A stretch of DNA of 30,062 nucleotides from a virus, in IMG/VR virus record IMGVR_UViG_3300011432_000154, positions 1-30,062 of that record; one strand, 5' to 3'. The stretch's first letter is position 1. The number at the start of each line of letters is the position of its first letter. A model generated the notes under the pieces. The model had not been told where the DNA came from and ran no database searches. It worked only from the letters and a program-made list of their open reading frames with translations. The position numbers and the translations under genes were made by a program. Of the stretch, positions 14,788 to 23,705 are shown piece by piece.

Positions 14788-14790
14788 GTC

Positions 14791-16404
14791 ATGTCGCCGA
14801 CTACTAGGGATCACGAACCACTAGTAATTGAAGATTTTGATGGGTGGTGGCAGAAGGGTGATCCTGAATCTGCACCGAGTAATCATTTCACTCAGGCTGA
14901 TAACATTCAATACTTTCAGTCTGGATTTGAAACTCGGTATGGAATAGTTCCTTATGTATCTCCACCTCCTGCACTGAAACCAAGGAGGATTTACAACTAC
15001 ACTACACAGCAGGGTGATACTCTCCTCGTATTACATGAGGGTGGTAAAATCTATCACGTTAAGGGGAATAAGACTGTAGTTGGTCCAATTCTCGATATTC
15101 CTGCGATGGAGGATTTCGGATTCGTCGCAATTAATGGGCGCGCATATATCACTCCATTCAAGACATACACTGATCAGGCTGGTGAGAAGTATCAACTAGG
15201 GATTCAGAACGAATATCTCTACGTGTACAAAGGTGATGGGACTCCTGCTAGGAAGGCTGCTGGTAGTCCTCCTACCGGCGGTCCCCTAGTCGCTGCATTA
15301 GGAGCAGCTACATCGGGGAATAAGACTGATGCCGGATTGCATGTAATTGGTGTGGTGTATGAGACTGATACAGGTTATTTCACAGCGATTGGACCACAAG
15401 TAAGGGCTGAATTAGTATTCACTGGTGCGCATGAAATCGTGGTGTCCAACATTCCAGTTTCGCCTAATGCATGGGTAAAGAAAAGACACCTAGTATCAAC
15501 CAAGTGGATTCCAGAGTACAATGGCGACCAGAATGGCTATCAATATTGGTTCATTCCCGGTGGTAACATTGATGACAATACGACTACGACGAAAACTATC
15601 ACCTATTTTGATGCTGATTTGCTATCGGATGCATCGCATTTGGCTGATAACTTTGCGGAAATTCCTTCAGGGGTATATCTGAACACGTATCACTCACGTC
15701 TAGTAATAGTCGGAGAATACGGTACAACAGAGACATTGACGGGATTACCTGCTGGAGTGACTGATAACAGATCGATAGCAAGATTGTCAGTAGCAGGTGA
15801 ACCAGAAGCAATAAATAAGGTAGATGGAATCATCGTGGTTCCACTAGATGGTCATCCACTTACGGCTGTCCAAGAGTTTAGAGATATCATGTACATCTTC
15901 AAGAAAACTAGGACATATGGCTACTCGGATAACTACGATGAACCTGTAACGTGGCAGGAAGAAGTGTTAGACCAAGGTATCGGCTCACCTGTTCATGGAA
16001 TTGCGACGGTGTTGGATACAGGTGGTGTGAATATCGATTTTCTAGTTATTGTGAATTGGTCAGGTCTGATGCTGTTCAATGGTGTATATGCACAACCTGA
16101 GATGTCGTGGAAGATTGAGGACTTTTGGAGAGGACTCGACCGAAATGAATTCCATACAGTACAGATTGTCAATGATTCAATTAATAAGAGGATTTGGATC
16201 ACATTACCATTTCCACATGTGAATAAGTTACTTTATGCTGACTATTCAGATGGAATGAATGCGAAGGATATTAAATGGGCTAGATGGATATATGATTGTA
16301 TTGTATATACTGTTGCACTAATCGATACTGATAAATTGGTTCTAGGATCTGCTGGTCCTAAACCATCACTAGGAACACCGGCGGAGGTCTTAGATGTCAC
16401 TTAG
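14791..16404 (+). CDS. Tail nozzle / hub (tail tubular protein B-like)
   Basis: The protein has 537 residues. It opens with 'FDGWWQKGDPESAPSNHFTQADNIQYFQSGFETRYGI', the usual start of phage nozzle proteins that describe a beta-propeller. Repeated beta elements follow ('GDTLLVLHEGGKIYHV', 'GFVAINGRAYITPF', 'RLVIVGEYGTTETL', 'RDIMYIFKKTRTYGYSDN', 'LVIVNWSGLMLFNGVY', 'RIWITLPF'). It would form the lower tail tube through which DNA and ejection proteins leave. It follows the adaptor after three bases, with GGGGAGG upstream, and its last codons overlap the next start by 11 bases. Confidence 0.8.
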   Translation: MSPTTRDHEPLVIEDFDGWWQKGDPESAPSNHFTQADNIQYFQSGFETRYGIVPYVSPPPALKPRRIYNYTTQQGDTLLVLHEGGKIYHVKGNKTVVGPILDIPAMEDFGFVAINGRAYITPFKTYTDQAGEKYQLGIQNEYLYVYKGDGTPARKAAGSPPTGGPLVAALGAATSGNKTDAGLHVIGVVYETDTGYFTAIGPQVRAELVFTGAHEIVVSNIPVSPNAWVKKRHLVSTKWIPEYNGDQNGYQYWFIPGGNIDDNTTTTKTITYFDADLLSDASHLADNFAEIPSGVYLNTYHSRLVIVGEYGTTETLTGLPAGVTDNRSIARLSVAGEPEAINKVDGIIVVPLDGHPLTAVQEFRDIMYIFKKTRTYGYSDNYDEPVTWQEEVLDQGIGSPVHGIATVLDTGGVNIDFLVIVNWSGLMLFNGVYAQPEMSWKIEDFWRGLDRNEFHTVQIVNDSINKRIWITLPFPHVNKLLYADYSDGMNAKDIKWARWIYDCIVYTVALIDTDKLVLGSAGPKPSLGTPAEVLDVT

Positions 16405-17746
16405 AGCCAGTGCTAATTATTCACTTCTGAGTATTTATAATATTGGTAGAGAAGCTGCAATTCCGCCTATGGTGTTTCCAAATATTAGCACAGATCCAAG
16501 TCAGAATTTTAGTTTCTGTGTTTGGTTCAGAGCAAATTCTAAGATTCCGGCACCACTAGTTACGTACAATGGTGTAGCCGGATCATTTATGAGAATTAGT
16601 AGTGATGGATTCAAATGGAATATGGATGGGCGTCATGTAGCTGTTGGACTTCCTATTTTACCTCTTGATAATATTGTAATGGGTCGTTGGACTCTAGTTT
16701 GTGTTTCCAAAAATGGACCTACAATTACGATATATCTTGGAGTAGAAGATTCATTGGATTTGAATCCGTGGGAACGAGTAGTTACTATAGATCAGGTAGT
16801 ACAAACTAATTATTTGATAAATGAAGTATTTAGTCAAATAACAATTGTACTCTCTGATAGTGTTGATGTATGCAATTTCAAGTTTTGGAAAAGCGTACTT
16901 ACTGAAGATCAACTTCAAACACAAGCAAATACATGGGTTCCAACTGGATCGCCGGCACCGATGTGGGTAAGTACACTTAGGACAGTAGGAGATATATCCA
17001 ATATTGCTAATCCTTCATCTACAGTAAACTGGACTGCTGAACATGGATTTAGTGCTATTACTTCGCCCCAAAATATTAAGACCGGGGGATCCTTAGGAGC
17101 ATGGAACGACCCCGCATATTTAGCATTCACTCAACCATGTCCAACTTGGGTGTATCCTTTTAATTTTCCGAATCCTAGCGGAATTGGAGATGTTTTCATT
17201 AATCCAGGTATGACTCCATCGGTTTCTGCTGTTGTTCATAAGGCACCGCAATTCTTTCAATTTGTGGATAGTGGTACGATTCCATCTCAAGATAGTTCAA
17301 TTCAGAGTATCGTACACTATGCAGCTCCTTTGCATGATTCTACTTTAGGGCCGATACCATCTGATAGTTATGCATTGTATAAGGATGAGAATGGGGTAGA
17401 AGTATCACCGAATCTAACTGATCCTACTCAACGATTTGAACAGGATTCAGGAATTATAGTACCGAGTGCGATGACACGGACTAATATGTTCAAATGGCAA
17501 TTTGGTGGTCAGTTTAGATGGCAACCTACTGGTGCTCCGGTTCCTTCTGGAACTGGAAGATTAGTTCATCAATTTCTCTATATTACTTTCATTGGATTTC
17601 CAACTGGTCTCCTTGTATTGTCCGAAGCAGATTTGAGTGGACTTTTTATATTGAGTACGAAGTTGCCTCGGGCTGACATATATCATGGAACAACGACTCT
17701 GAAAATTCCAGATCCTACAGTTCGTACAGCATTGATAGGTGAATAA
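16394..17746 (+). CDS. Lectin-fold (LamG-like) tail protein
   Basis: The protein has 450 residues. Residues 30-175 have the concanavalin A-like pattern: 'NFSFCVWFRAN', 'MGRWTLVCVSKNGPTITIYLG', then 'DVCNFKFWKSVLTEDQLQTQ', the end-of-domain signature of LamG folds. The C-terminal 270 residues are Pro-rich and beta-like and are not recognised. Start ATG 16394 has GGAGG at 16383-16387 and overlaps the nozzle gene by 11 bases. The gene is AT-rich, unlike the GC-rich lectin repeat at 700-1195. It is likely a tail or fibre-attached carbohydrate-binding protein; the ligand is unknown. Confidence 0.68.
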   Translation: MSLRASANYSLLSIYNIGREAAIPPMVFPNISTDPSQNFSFCVWFRANSKIPAPLVTYNGVAGSFMRISSDGFKWNMDGRHVAVGLPILPLDNIVMGRWTLVCVSKNGPTITIYLGVEDSLDLNPWERVVTIDQVVQTNYLINEVFSQITIVLSDSVDVCNFKFWKSVLTEDQLQTQANTWVPTGSPAPMWVSTLRTVGDISNIANPSSTVNWTAEHGFSAITSPQNIKTGGSLGAWNDPAYLAFTQPCPTWVYPFNFPNPSGIGDVFINPGMTPSVSAVVHKAPQFFQFVDSGTIPSQDSSIQSIVHYAAPLHDSTLGPIPSDSYALYKDENGVEVSPNLTDPTQRFEQDSGIIVPSAMTRTNMFKWQFGGQFRWQPTGAPVPSGTGRLVHQFLYITFIGFPTGLLVLSEADLSGLFILSTKLPRADIYHGTTTLKIPDPTVRTALIGE

Positions 17747-18058
17747 ATGCCTGTTGGAGCCGCAATCAGTGAGCAGAGTTCAGGTGAAGCTACTACCCAT
17801 TTTGGTTCCATTCGCATTAGGGTGAATGGATCTGGTAAATTGAGAATGGCTGCATATTCACTCGATGATTTGAATTCTAAGACACTCGTTCCACTTGAAA
17901 TGGAGTTGCGGAATCGGTATTCTCCGACTCGTCTGGTCAATTTTTCGGAACAGAGAGCTACGTTTGAACTGAAAACTATAGATTATGGTGATTATTTTAG
18001 AGTCAATCGAATCGTGATCTTTACGAAGGAACTGTATAAGTCGTATCCTGGTTCTTAA
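17747..18058 (+). CDS. Small conserved tail-region protein
   Basis: The protein has 103 residues, with the ATG directly after the previous TAA. The sequence 'FGSIRIRVNGSGKLRMAAYSLDDLNSKTLVPLEM', then 'RATFELKTIDYGDYFRVNRIVIFTKELYKSYPGS', is beta-rich. This style is familiar from phage proteins encoded between the nozzle and the main fibre, where they may be small structural tail subunits. No function is known to me. No cysteine, membrane helix or signal is present. Three bases separate it from the fibre gene. Confidence 0.65.
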   Translation: MPVGAAISEQSSGEATTHFGSIRIRVNGSGKLRMAAYSLDDLNSKTLVPLEMELRNRYSPTRLVNFSEQRATFELKTIDYGDYFRVNRIVIFTKELYKSYPGS

Positions 18059-18060
18059 AC

Positions 18061-19689
18061 ATGGCGTTCAGGAAATCTACAAAACCGCCACAGTTTGCGG
18101 ACTTAAAGGGTACTCTAGCACAGTCTAGAGACGTAGATAATTCCCTGTATCAAGTAGTTCAGGAGATTATTGAGCGACTCGCGGGTGCGCAGGCTGCTGT
18201 ATCTACGACAACTATCATTGATGGTGGTGGACCAGGTGGTGGAGGAGGCGGTACTGATGCAGCTACATATCTCACAGCAGATAATGAGATCACCACATTA
18301 CCAAATTCAAGGAAACTAGTTCATAGATTTGGATTAAAAAGTACAGATTCGACGGGAACTAGGACGGTAGATTTAGATTTAGAGTATTTAGGCAATTTTA
18401 CACCGGGTCCGTTATACAGTGATGGAGACGTTGTAGTTGCTGCAGATAATATCGCTTATCTGTGTGTTAAGCCAACGAGTGATCCTCCTGTAACATGGCC
18501 CGGTGTTGGTATAGCTACTGTAGAAGGTCCACCCGGACCTCCCGGTCCACAAGGTATTCAGGGTCCAGTGGGACCAGTAGGACCAGCAGGTCCAACAGGA
18601 GCTACAGGACCAGCGGGACCATCAGGTGGATCAATTAATGATGCTACGTATTGGACTGCATCTCCCCATGCAGATTTGATAAATGAGCGTTCATTGGGTG
18701 CATTAGGAACTGGATATGTTCGGTCAACCGTAGGTGAACCATCCGTTGTAGCCACGATTCCATTGACCGATACGACAGGAATACTACCAGATAACCGATT
18801 GACTTCCAACGTAGCATTGAAGAATCAAGTCAATCAGTTCACTAGAAATCAGAGAATTAGTAATGCCGGGGGAGATATACCCAGACTTACGTTTACTGAA
18901 ACAACTGGAGCACCAGATAAAAAAGTTTGGGAAATTAATCTTTTGAATGAAACTCTTAATATTTGGGCACTGAATGATACTGAAACTGCTATTATGGGTG
19001 CAATTACAATGTATCGTGATGGTGGTATAAATGCATCTGCTTTTGCTGGAAATGGTACTCAAATTACAGCCCTAAATGCATCTAATCTAGCAGTTGGAAC
19101 TGTACCACTCCCAAGACTAGGAACTAATGCGCCGAGTATTTCCACGTATTTAAGAGGTGACAATACTTGGCAATCAGTAGATAGTATCTTTCCATCTGGT
19201 CTAATCGTCATTAGTATGTCGCCGTGTCCTGCTGGATGGACTCGCGTCAATTGGGATGGATTATTTGTACGCTCTGGTACTCCAGGTGGAACCGGAGGTA
19301 CCACATCACATACTCATGCTGTCGGCACATATTCAGTAGGTTCACATAGTCACGGTGGTTCTGCGGGCGTGTCAGTAAGTGGTAATACTGATACTGTTGG
19401 AAATCATGACCACTCGTTTGGTGCGAGTTTCGCAGGAACAGTTGATGCTACCAATCCTGGGAATACGGCTGATGCTGGTGGAAGTTTTCAAGTGAATCTT
19501 CCTAACCACACACATAATTTCAGTGGTTCGTTTAGTGGTACTACAGGTGGCGGAGGCTCACACTCACATAATTTCAGTGCATCAGGTTCAGCTGGAATAG
19601 CCGCTGAATCACCACCAGTCGTAGGTACATCGGCTGCGGCAAACAACATTCCGCCATATATTGACGTGTATTTCTGTCAGAAAAACTAG
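18061..19689 (+). CDS. Collagen-type tail fibre with collar and His-rich tip
   Basis: The protein has 542 residues. The N-terminus (1-60) is helical and probably attaches to the tail. Gly-rich residues 57-65 lead to a beta region. A collagen-like stretch of eleven G-x-y triplets (about 156-188) implies a trimer. A shaft-type region follows. From about residue 377 the tip begins with 'FPSGLIVISMSPCPAGWTRVNWDGLFVRSGT', a tail-collar-type start. Then come five H-x-H motifs (HTH, HSH, HDH, HTH, HSH) spread over about 90 residues, as in T4 fibre tips where such motifs hold metal ions. It ends in 'NNIPPYIDVYFCQKN', a common fibre-tip ending. It is likely the receptor-binding fibre. Confidence 0.85.
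   Translation: MAFRKSTKPPQFADLKGTLAQSRDVDNSLYQVVQEIIERLAGAQAAVSTTTIIDGGGPGGGGGGTDAATYLTADNEITTLPNSRKLVHRFGLKSTDSTGTRTVDLDLEYLGNFTPGPLYSDGDVVVAADNIAYLCVKPTSDPPVTWPGVGIATVEGPPGPPGPQGIQGPVGPVGPAGPTGATGPAGPSGGSINDATYWTASPHADLINERSLGALGTGYVRSTVGEPSVVATIPLTDTTGILPDNRLTSNVALKNQVNQFTRNQRISNAGGDIPRLTFTETTGAPDKKVWEINLLNETLNIWALNDTETAIMGAITMYRDGGINASAFAGNGTQITALNASNLAVGTVPLPRLGTNAPSISTYLRGDNTWQSVDSIFPSGLIVISMSPCPAGWTRVNWDGLFVRSGTPGGTGGTTSHTHAVGTYSVGSHSHGGSAGVSVSGNTDTVGNHDHSFGASFAGTVDATNPGNTADAGGSFQVNLPNHTHNFSGSFSGTTGGGGSHSHNFSASGSAGIAAESPPVVGTSAAANNIPPYIDVYFCQKN
18526..18624 (+). repeat. Collagen-like G-x-y repeat in the main fibre
   Basis: Eleven consecutive Gly-x-y codon triplets are seen, with frequent Pro in x and Ala/Thr/Val/Gln/Pro in y. 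A similar repeat occurs in the second fibre gene at 20104-20184. The repeats could recombine. Confidence 0.85.
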
Positions 19690-19691
19690 CC

Positions 19692-20057
19692 ATGATACTA
19701 AACTTTGAGGATGAGTTAGGTGAACGTCATTTTAGTTTCTGTTTCGTTGGATTTGTACTCGGTGGTAGTCTACAAGAGAAGAAGGGGATGCAGGTACTAC
19801 GCACTGAGGTAGCAATATTCGAGAAATTTGAGTCAATTTCAGAGCTAAAACCGTGCGGTAAAAAGATGGTGAATGGAGAACCTGATAGGCAGTTAAGGAA
19901 GGATGGAGGTAAACAAATGCAGATTAGTCTACAGGAATTCGACCTTCTATTCAACTACGTCGCTCAGGTTCCATGGCAGACTGGTACTCCATCGCGTAAT
20001 GCAGTTGATACGTTGGATTGGTTGCAGTCATCGAGTAGAAGAAATGGCAATTCCTGA
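19692..20057 (+). CDS. Small protein between two fibre genes, function unknown
   Basis: The protein has 121 residues, starting two bases after the fibre stop. The N-terminal part is beta-like ('[21 protein letters not shown]'). The C-terminal part '[39 protein letters not shown]' is helical and recalls a phage protein family found beside fibres. An internal ATG at 19917 has a good SD (GGAGG 19905-19909) and could give a separate 46-residue product in the same frame. The 3' end overlaps the next gene by 14 bases. A chaperone or fibre-assembly role is possible from position but not shown. Confidence 0.6.
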   Translation: MILNFEDELGERHFSFCFVGFVLGGSLQEKKGMQVLRTEVAIFEKFESISELKPCGKKMVNGEPDRQLRKDGGKQMQISLQEFDLLFNYVAQVPWQTGTPSRNAVDTLDWLQSSSRRNGNS

Positions 20058-20628
20058 TCCTGCAACAACAAATTGGGTTCCTATCTGGAATCCACTTACT
20101 GAGGGTCCAGTAGGTCCGGCAGGTCCGACTGGTCCTACAGGTCCAGAAGGTCCACAGGGACCAATAGGTCCACAGGGGCCGGCGGGTACAATAGGACCAC
20201 ATCATGCTACACATGAACAGGGCGGATCTGACATAGTTCTATTTAATACTGGAGTATTTGAATATGGCCGTGCTGTTCCGATGGGACATTGGCAGGATCT
20301 TGTTCCTGTTATAGGAACAAATGGAGGAACTGCAACATTAATTACGAATCATGGTTATAGATTTATGGCTATTGGCAGAACTATTTTCTTAAATTATTAT
20401 TTGACTATTAGTTTAGATTCTACCCCTACTTCGGTAACTCTCAACCAACCAGTTGGAGTTGTATCTATTGCTTATGGTTCCACTCCCTTCACTGATAGTA
20501 ATGGATTTGGAGGAATGTGTCAGACTGACGGATCAACTACATTAAAATTATATAGAGATACTGGTGGGAGTACTTCTTGGGTTACTGGTAATCATACTAT
20601 TACTGGAACTGCAATCATTCCTTTCTAG
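20044..20628 (+). CDS. Second collagen-type fibre protein
   Basis: The protein has 194 residues from ATG 20044. An open frame extends upstream, but that part lies within the previous gene and reads as non-coding. A short N-terminus '[20 protein letters not shown]' is followed by nine G-x-y collagen triplets (residues 21-47), '[11 protein letters not shown]', and a beta-rich C-terminal domain of about 135 residues ending '[12 protein letters not shown]'. This layout, with an anchor, a collagen stalk and a C-terminal beta head, fits a small trimeric fibre or receptor-binding protein. The ribosome binding site is weak (AGAAG). Function is inferred from architecture and neighbours. Confidence 0.75.
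   Translation: MAIPDPATTNWVPIWNPLTEGPVGPAGPTGPTGPEGPQGPIGPQGPAGTIGPHHATHEQGGSDIVLFNTGVFEYGRAVPMGHWQDLVPVIGTNGGTATLITNHGYRFMAIGRTIFLNYYLTISLDSTPTSVTLNQPVGVVSIAYGSTPFTDSNGFGGMCQTDGSTTLKLYRDTGGSTSWVTGNHTITGTAIIPF
20104..20184 (+). repeat. Collagen-like G-x-y repeat in the second fibre
   Basis: Nine consecutive Gly-x-y codon triplets are similar in codon choice (ggt/gga, cca/cct) to the repeat at 18526-18624. Confidence 0.85.
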
Positions 20629-20640
20629 GAGATTCGATGA

Positions 20641-21015
20641 ATGATTATTCGCGCACTCACTCCCGATGATCTGGTAGAGATTAAAAAAATCCACTCTCTA
20701 CATTTCAAGAATGAATTCACACTACCAGATTTCATGAAATACATCTGTGCATTCGTCGTGGAGGATGAATGTGGCATCATTACAGCCGGTGGAATTCGTG
20801 ATATAGCCGAGTGCGTGTTAGTCACGAACATGAGCCGTGACCCTCTAGTGCGTAGGGCTGGATTATACCAGATGTTGGATGCTACCACATTCGTCTGTAG
20901 GAAGTCGGAATACGACCAAATGTATGTTTGGAGTCAACAGCCCAAATATACCAAGAGATTGCTGAAGAACGGGTTTAGATTACCCCAGGGTCAATCACTC
21001 ATTTTCGACTTATAG
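20641..21015 (+). CDS. Small GNAT-type acetyltransferase-like protein
   Basis: The protein has 124 residues, with SD AGGAG at 20627-20631 nine bases before the ATG. The start 'IIRALTPDDLVEIKKIHSLHF' is the usual opening of GNAT proteins. 'YICAFVVEDECGIITAGGIRDIAECVLVTNMSRDP' follows as the central strands, and 'YTKRLLKNGFRLPQGQSLIFDL' ends it as the fold's final strand-turn. The loop that binds acetyl-CoA is poorly conserved ('RDPLVRRAGLYQML'), so activity is uncertain. Short GNAT-like proteins are often encoded beside tail genes in phages, where their job is not clear. It could modify a virion or host protein. Confidence 0.68.
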   Translation: MIIRALTPDDLVEIKKIHSLHFKNEFTLPDFMKYICAFVVEDECGIITAGGIRDIAECVLVTNMSRDPLVRRAGLYQMLDATTFVCRKSEYDQMYVWSQQPKYTKRLLKNGFRLPQGQSLIFDL

Positions 21016-21022
21016 GTGAGGT

Positions 21023-22129
21023 ATGGGATCAAACAATAAAAAGGAACAGGGCGATGATCCGAAGGGTAGAAGTAGGACTGCCATAGCAGAGCAGACCAAT
21101 CGGTTCAATCAGCAGCAGGGTCCAATGGTCAATAACATGGCCATGAACTATGGTCGTGCTACTGAGGCGAACTATGGTGACTACACCGATGTCATGAATA
21201 ACTATCGTGACATTGCTTCAGGTGGTGCGGGATCATACGCCGACATCGCAGGAGGTGGTGGCGGTGGAGGTGGTGGGGGCTATTCCGCATTCACTGTGTC
21301 ACCGGGTCGTGCAGGATATGCAGATCCATTTAAGTCTTATGGAGGATACGAAGAATTCTCTAAGACTGGTGGATTCTCTGAGGGTGACATAGCGAATATG
21401 CGTGCAAGAGGCGTAGCCCCTGTTCGCGCTGCATATGCTAACGCTGAGAGAGAAGTAGGTAGGCAACGTTCACTACAGGGTGGATATGCGCCTAATGCTA
21501 TCGCTGCTCAGGTTAAGATGGCACGCGAACAGGGGCAGGGGATGGCAGATGCTATGCAGGGTGTTGAGGCTGGATTGGCACAACAGCGTCAACAGGGTCG
21601 TCTCGCAGGTTTGGGCGGCATGAGTAACATTGAAGGTCAGAGACTAGGTGCTGACGTAGATATCAGCAAATTCAATACTGGTCTAGACTTTCAGGGTCAG
21701 CAATACAATGCTGATGCATACAGTCAGGCTCAGGCTCGTAATCTGGCGTCGGCTCAATCAGCTGGTGAATCTGCTGCGAATCGTGCATTACAAGCGCGTG
21801 GTGCGGATATGGACGATAGATTCCGCGCACTAAGTGGAATGACTAGTATGTATGGGACTACACCCGGAATGTCCAATATGTTCGGTAATCAACTACTGAC
21901 TGGTGTAAATATGGGCGGTTCATTCGGTCAGGGTGTGATGCAGAATACCATCAATGCTGAGCGTTCACCCGGTCAGTGGGAACAGAATGCTGGCAGGGCG
22001 AATGATGTGATGGATTGGATTAATACTGGTACGGGTGTAATGAATGCGTGGAATAATCGCAGACAGCCCACTCAGACTGGTACTCCAATGACTCCGGCCC
22101 AACAGGCTAGAGTACTGAGAGGTAGCTAA
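21023..22129 (+). CDS. Internal virion (ejection)-type protein, first of three
   Basis: The protein has 368 residues. The N-terminus is polar and disordered, and a run of ten glycines lies near residues 78-87. The central region (about 125-275) is rich in Ala, Gln, Arg and Gly with long helices ('AREQGQGMADAMQGVEAGLAQQRQQGRLAGLGG', 'AQARNLASAQSAGESAANRALQARG'), typical of phage internal core proteins. It is followed, in a TAATG overlap, by a 523-residue and then a 1417-residue protein. T7 encodes its ejection proteins gp14, gp15 and gp16 in the same small-to-large order after the tail tube genes. Homology to gp14 is not visible; the role is inferred from order and composition. Confidence 0.65.
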   Translation: MGSNNKKEQGDDPKGRSRTAIAEQTNRFNQQQGPMVNNMAMNYGRATEANYGDYTDVMNNYRDIASGGAGSYADIAGGGGGGGGGGYSAFTVSPGRAGYADPFKSYGGYEEFSKTGGFSEGDIANMRARGVAPVRAAYANAEREVGRQRSLQGGYAPNAIAAQVKMAREQGQGMADAMQGVEAGLAQQRQQGRLAGLGGMSNIEGQRLGADVDISKFNTGLDFQGQQYNADAYSQAQARNLASAQSAGESAANRALQARGADMDDRFRALSGMTSMYGTTPGMSNMFGNQLLTGVNMGGSFGQGVMQNTINAERSPGQWEQNAGRANDVMDWINTGTGVMNAWNNRRQPTQTGTPMTPAQQARVLRGS

Positions 22130-23700
22130 TGCCATACGGAATTGAACTTCTCCGCCTCAATAACATGTTCGGCCAGCCCACGTCACCATCACGGGGTGAC
22201 TTGATGGGGCAGATGCCTGATGATTACATGACGGAACCAATCAATTTCCCGATTGGTAATCCGTATACTCCTGAACCATCAGTGAGGAATAATCCATTTC
22301 AACAGACGCAGGAGCCAATTGGGAATCCATTCGGTGACTTCAATCCGTCACAGGTGGATTTTGGTCCTCCTAAGCCAATTGAACCCATGTCTGTGCGCCA
22401 ACAGGGAAATGATCCTACGTTGGACTTTCAGGCAGTAATGGACATGATTAATAAGACCTACACACCTGCTACGAGAGCAGGTAATAGATTCAATGAATTG
22501 TTAGACAATGTGCCAGAACGTCAAGAGCCTAATTTCATGAGTAGATTGGCTGGTGCAGGTGCGTATCTTGGCAATAAATCAAGAGGTATTCCGGGCGGGT
22601 ATGAAGCTCAGGAAAAGGCGATGTATGCACCCTACTACCGTGAAATGATGGATTGGACTGCTAAGACTACTCCATTTAGTCAAGCTTCACAACAGGAAAC
22701 TACGGCAAATAGTGTTGAGCGTCAATTGGCGAGTAGTGTAGCCACTTCTGCTGCACAATTTGCGAGACAACAGTCAACAGATGCGAAGAATCGTGCTGAT
22801 GCGGAATTCAAGGACCGAAAACTAGCACAAGATGCGGAAATCGCAGCAGCGAAGAATCAGATTGCACGGGATAAACAGATACTTGAACAGAAGAAGCTAT
22901 CTGGGCGGGTACAATTTACTACTAATACTCCGAATATGATGATGTGGGACATGGATGCTAAGAAATGGGTAGATACCGGCATTCCAACTAAGGACATGAG
23001 TACTGCGGAAAAGATGTTCTGGGAAACTCAGGGTCGTATTGCAGTTAATGCTGCTAGGTCGCAAGATCCGATGAGTCCAGGTGATACGACGAAGAATGAA
23101 CAGAATATCATGGCGCGGGAATACACTACAACACCTGAAGGAGAGAGGTGGATTGAAATAGGAGATGATGGTCAATATAGGATGAAACAGCGGCCTGTAG
23201 TAAGACCATCTAACTTCCTTGGAATGGGTGAAGTACCGCAATCTGCACTAGATGAGTGGACTAATGTGTACAATAAGGTGTATAAGGGAGGCGTCACTAC
23301 TCCAAATCAGAATCAGGTGAATCCGAATGTGGTACAGGCTCCTCCACAATCAGGAGCGGGTAATCAGACACCACTTCCTCCAGGCTATAGGGGTCCGCAG
23401 CTAAATACGCCGGGTGTACCCTATATTCAGCCTCCTCCATCTGCGGGGATATTGAATATTCCATCTCAGGGTGGAGTACCTAATATGCCACCTGCTGCAC
23501 CTCAGGGTGCGCAGTCTACAGGTGGGCCGGGTATGCAACAGTTGACACCTGAACAGGCTCAACGACAGGCTGCTGACATAGCTTCAGGCAAACTGATTGT
23601 ATGGGATCATCCTACTAATCCTCAACTAAGAATTGTTACTCCAAATACTTACAGGGATATTGAAGATTCGATGACCAAGGGTTGGCAGAGAGTTAGGTAA
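22129..23700 (+). CDS. Internal virion (ejection)-type protein, second of three
   Basis: The protein has 523 residues. Residues 1-100 are Pro/Asn-rich. Residues 105-260 are helical, with a coiled-coil stretch 'AEFKDRKLAQDAEIAAAKNQIARDKQILEQKKL' around 222-260. A beta-like module 'RVQFTTNTPNMMMWDMDAKKWVDTGIP' follows, with a helical 'STAEKMFWETQGRIAVNAARS'. The C-terminal 140 residues are Pro/Gln/Gly-rich and end in a small folded tail. It starts in the stop of the previous gene (TAATG). By position it corresponds to T7 gp15, but I see no direct similarity, and the assignment is inference. Confidence 0.62.
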   Translation: MPYGIELLRLNNMFGQPTSPSRGDLMGQMPDDYMTEPINFPIGNPYTPEPSVRNNPFQQTQEPIGNPFGDFNPSQVDFGPPKPIEPMSVRQQGNDPTLDFQAVMDMINKTYTPATRAGNRFNELLDNVPERQEPNFMSRLAGAGAYLGNKSRGIPGGYEAQEKAMYAPYYREMMDWTAKTTPFSQASQQETTANSVERQLASSVATSAAQFARQQSTDAKNRADAEFKDRKLAQDAEIAAAKNQIARDKQILEQKKLSGRVQFTTNTPNMMMWDMDAKKWVDTGIPTKDMSTAEKMFWETQGRIAVNAARSQDPMSPGDTTKNEQNIMAREYTTTPEGERWIEIGDDGQYRMKQRPVVRPSNFLGMGEVPQSALDEWTNVYNKVYKGGVTTPNQNQVNPNVVQAPPQSGAGNQTPLPPGYRGPQLNTPGVPYIQPPPSAGILNIPSQGGVPNMPPAAPQGAQSTGGPGMQQLTPEQAQRQAADIASGKLIVWDHPTNPQLRIVTPNTYRDIEDSMTKGWQRVR

Positions 23701-23705
23701 ACACA

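Noticed and set aside
19903-20043. Upstream extension of the second fibre gene
   Set aside because: The extension lies in another frame of the 121-residue gene and its sequence does not look like protein; ATG 20044 gives a typical fibre N-terminus.
21255-21290. Polyglycine-coding run as a tandem-repeat array
   Set aside because: The run uses mixed GGN codons and encodes a flexible linker in a virion-type protein; no longer repeat unit is present.
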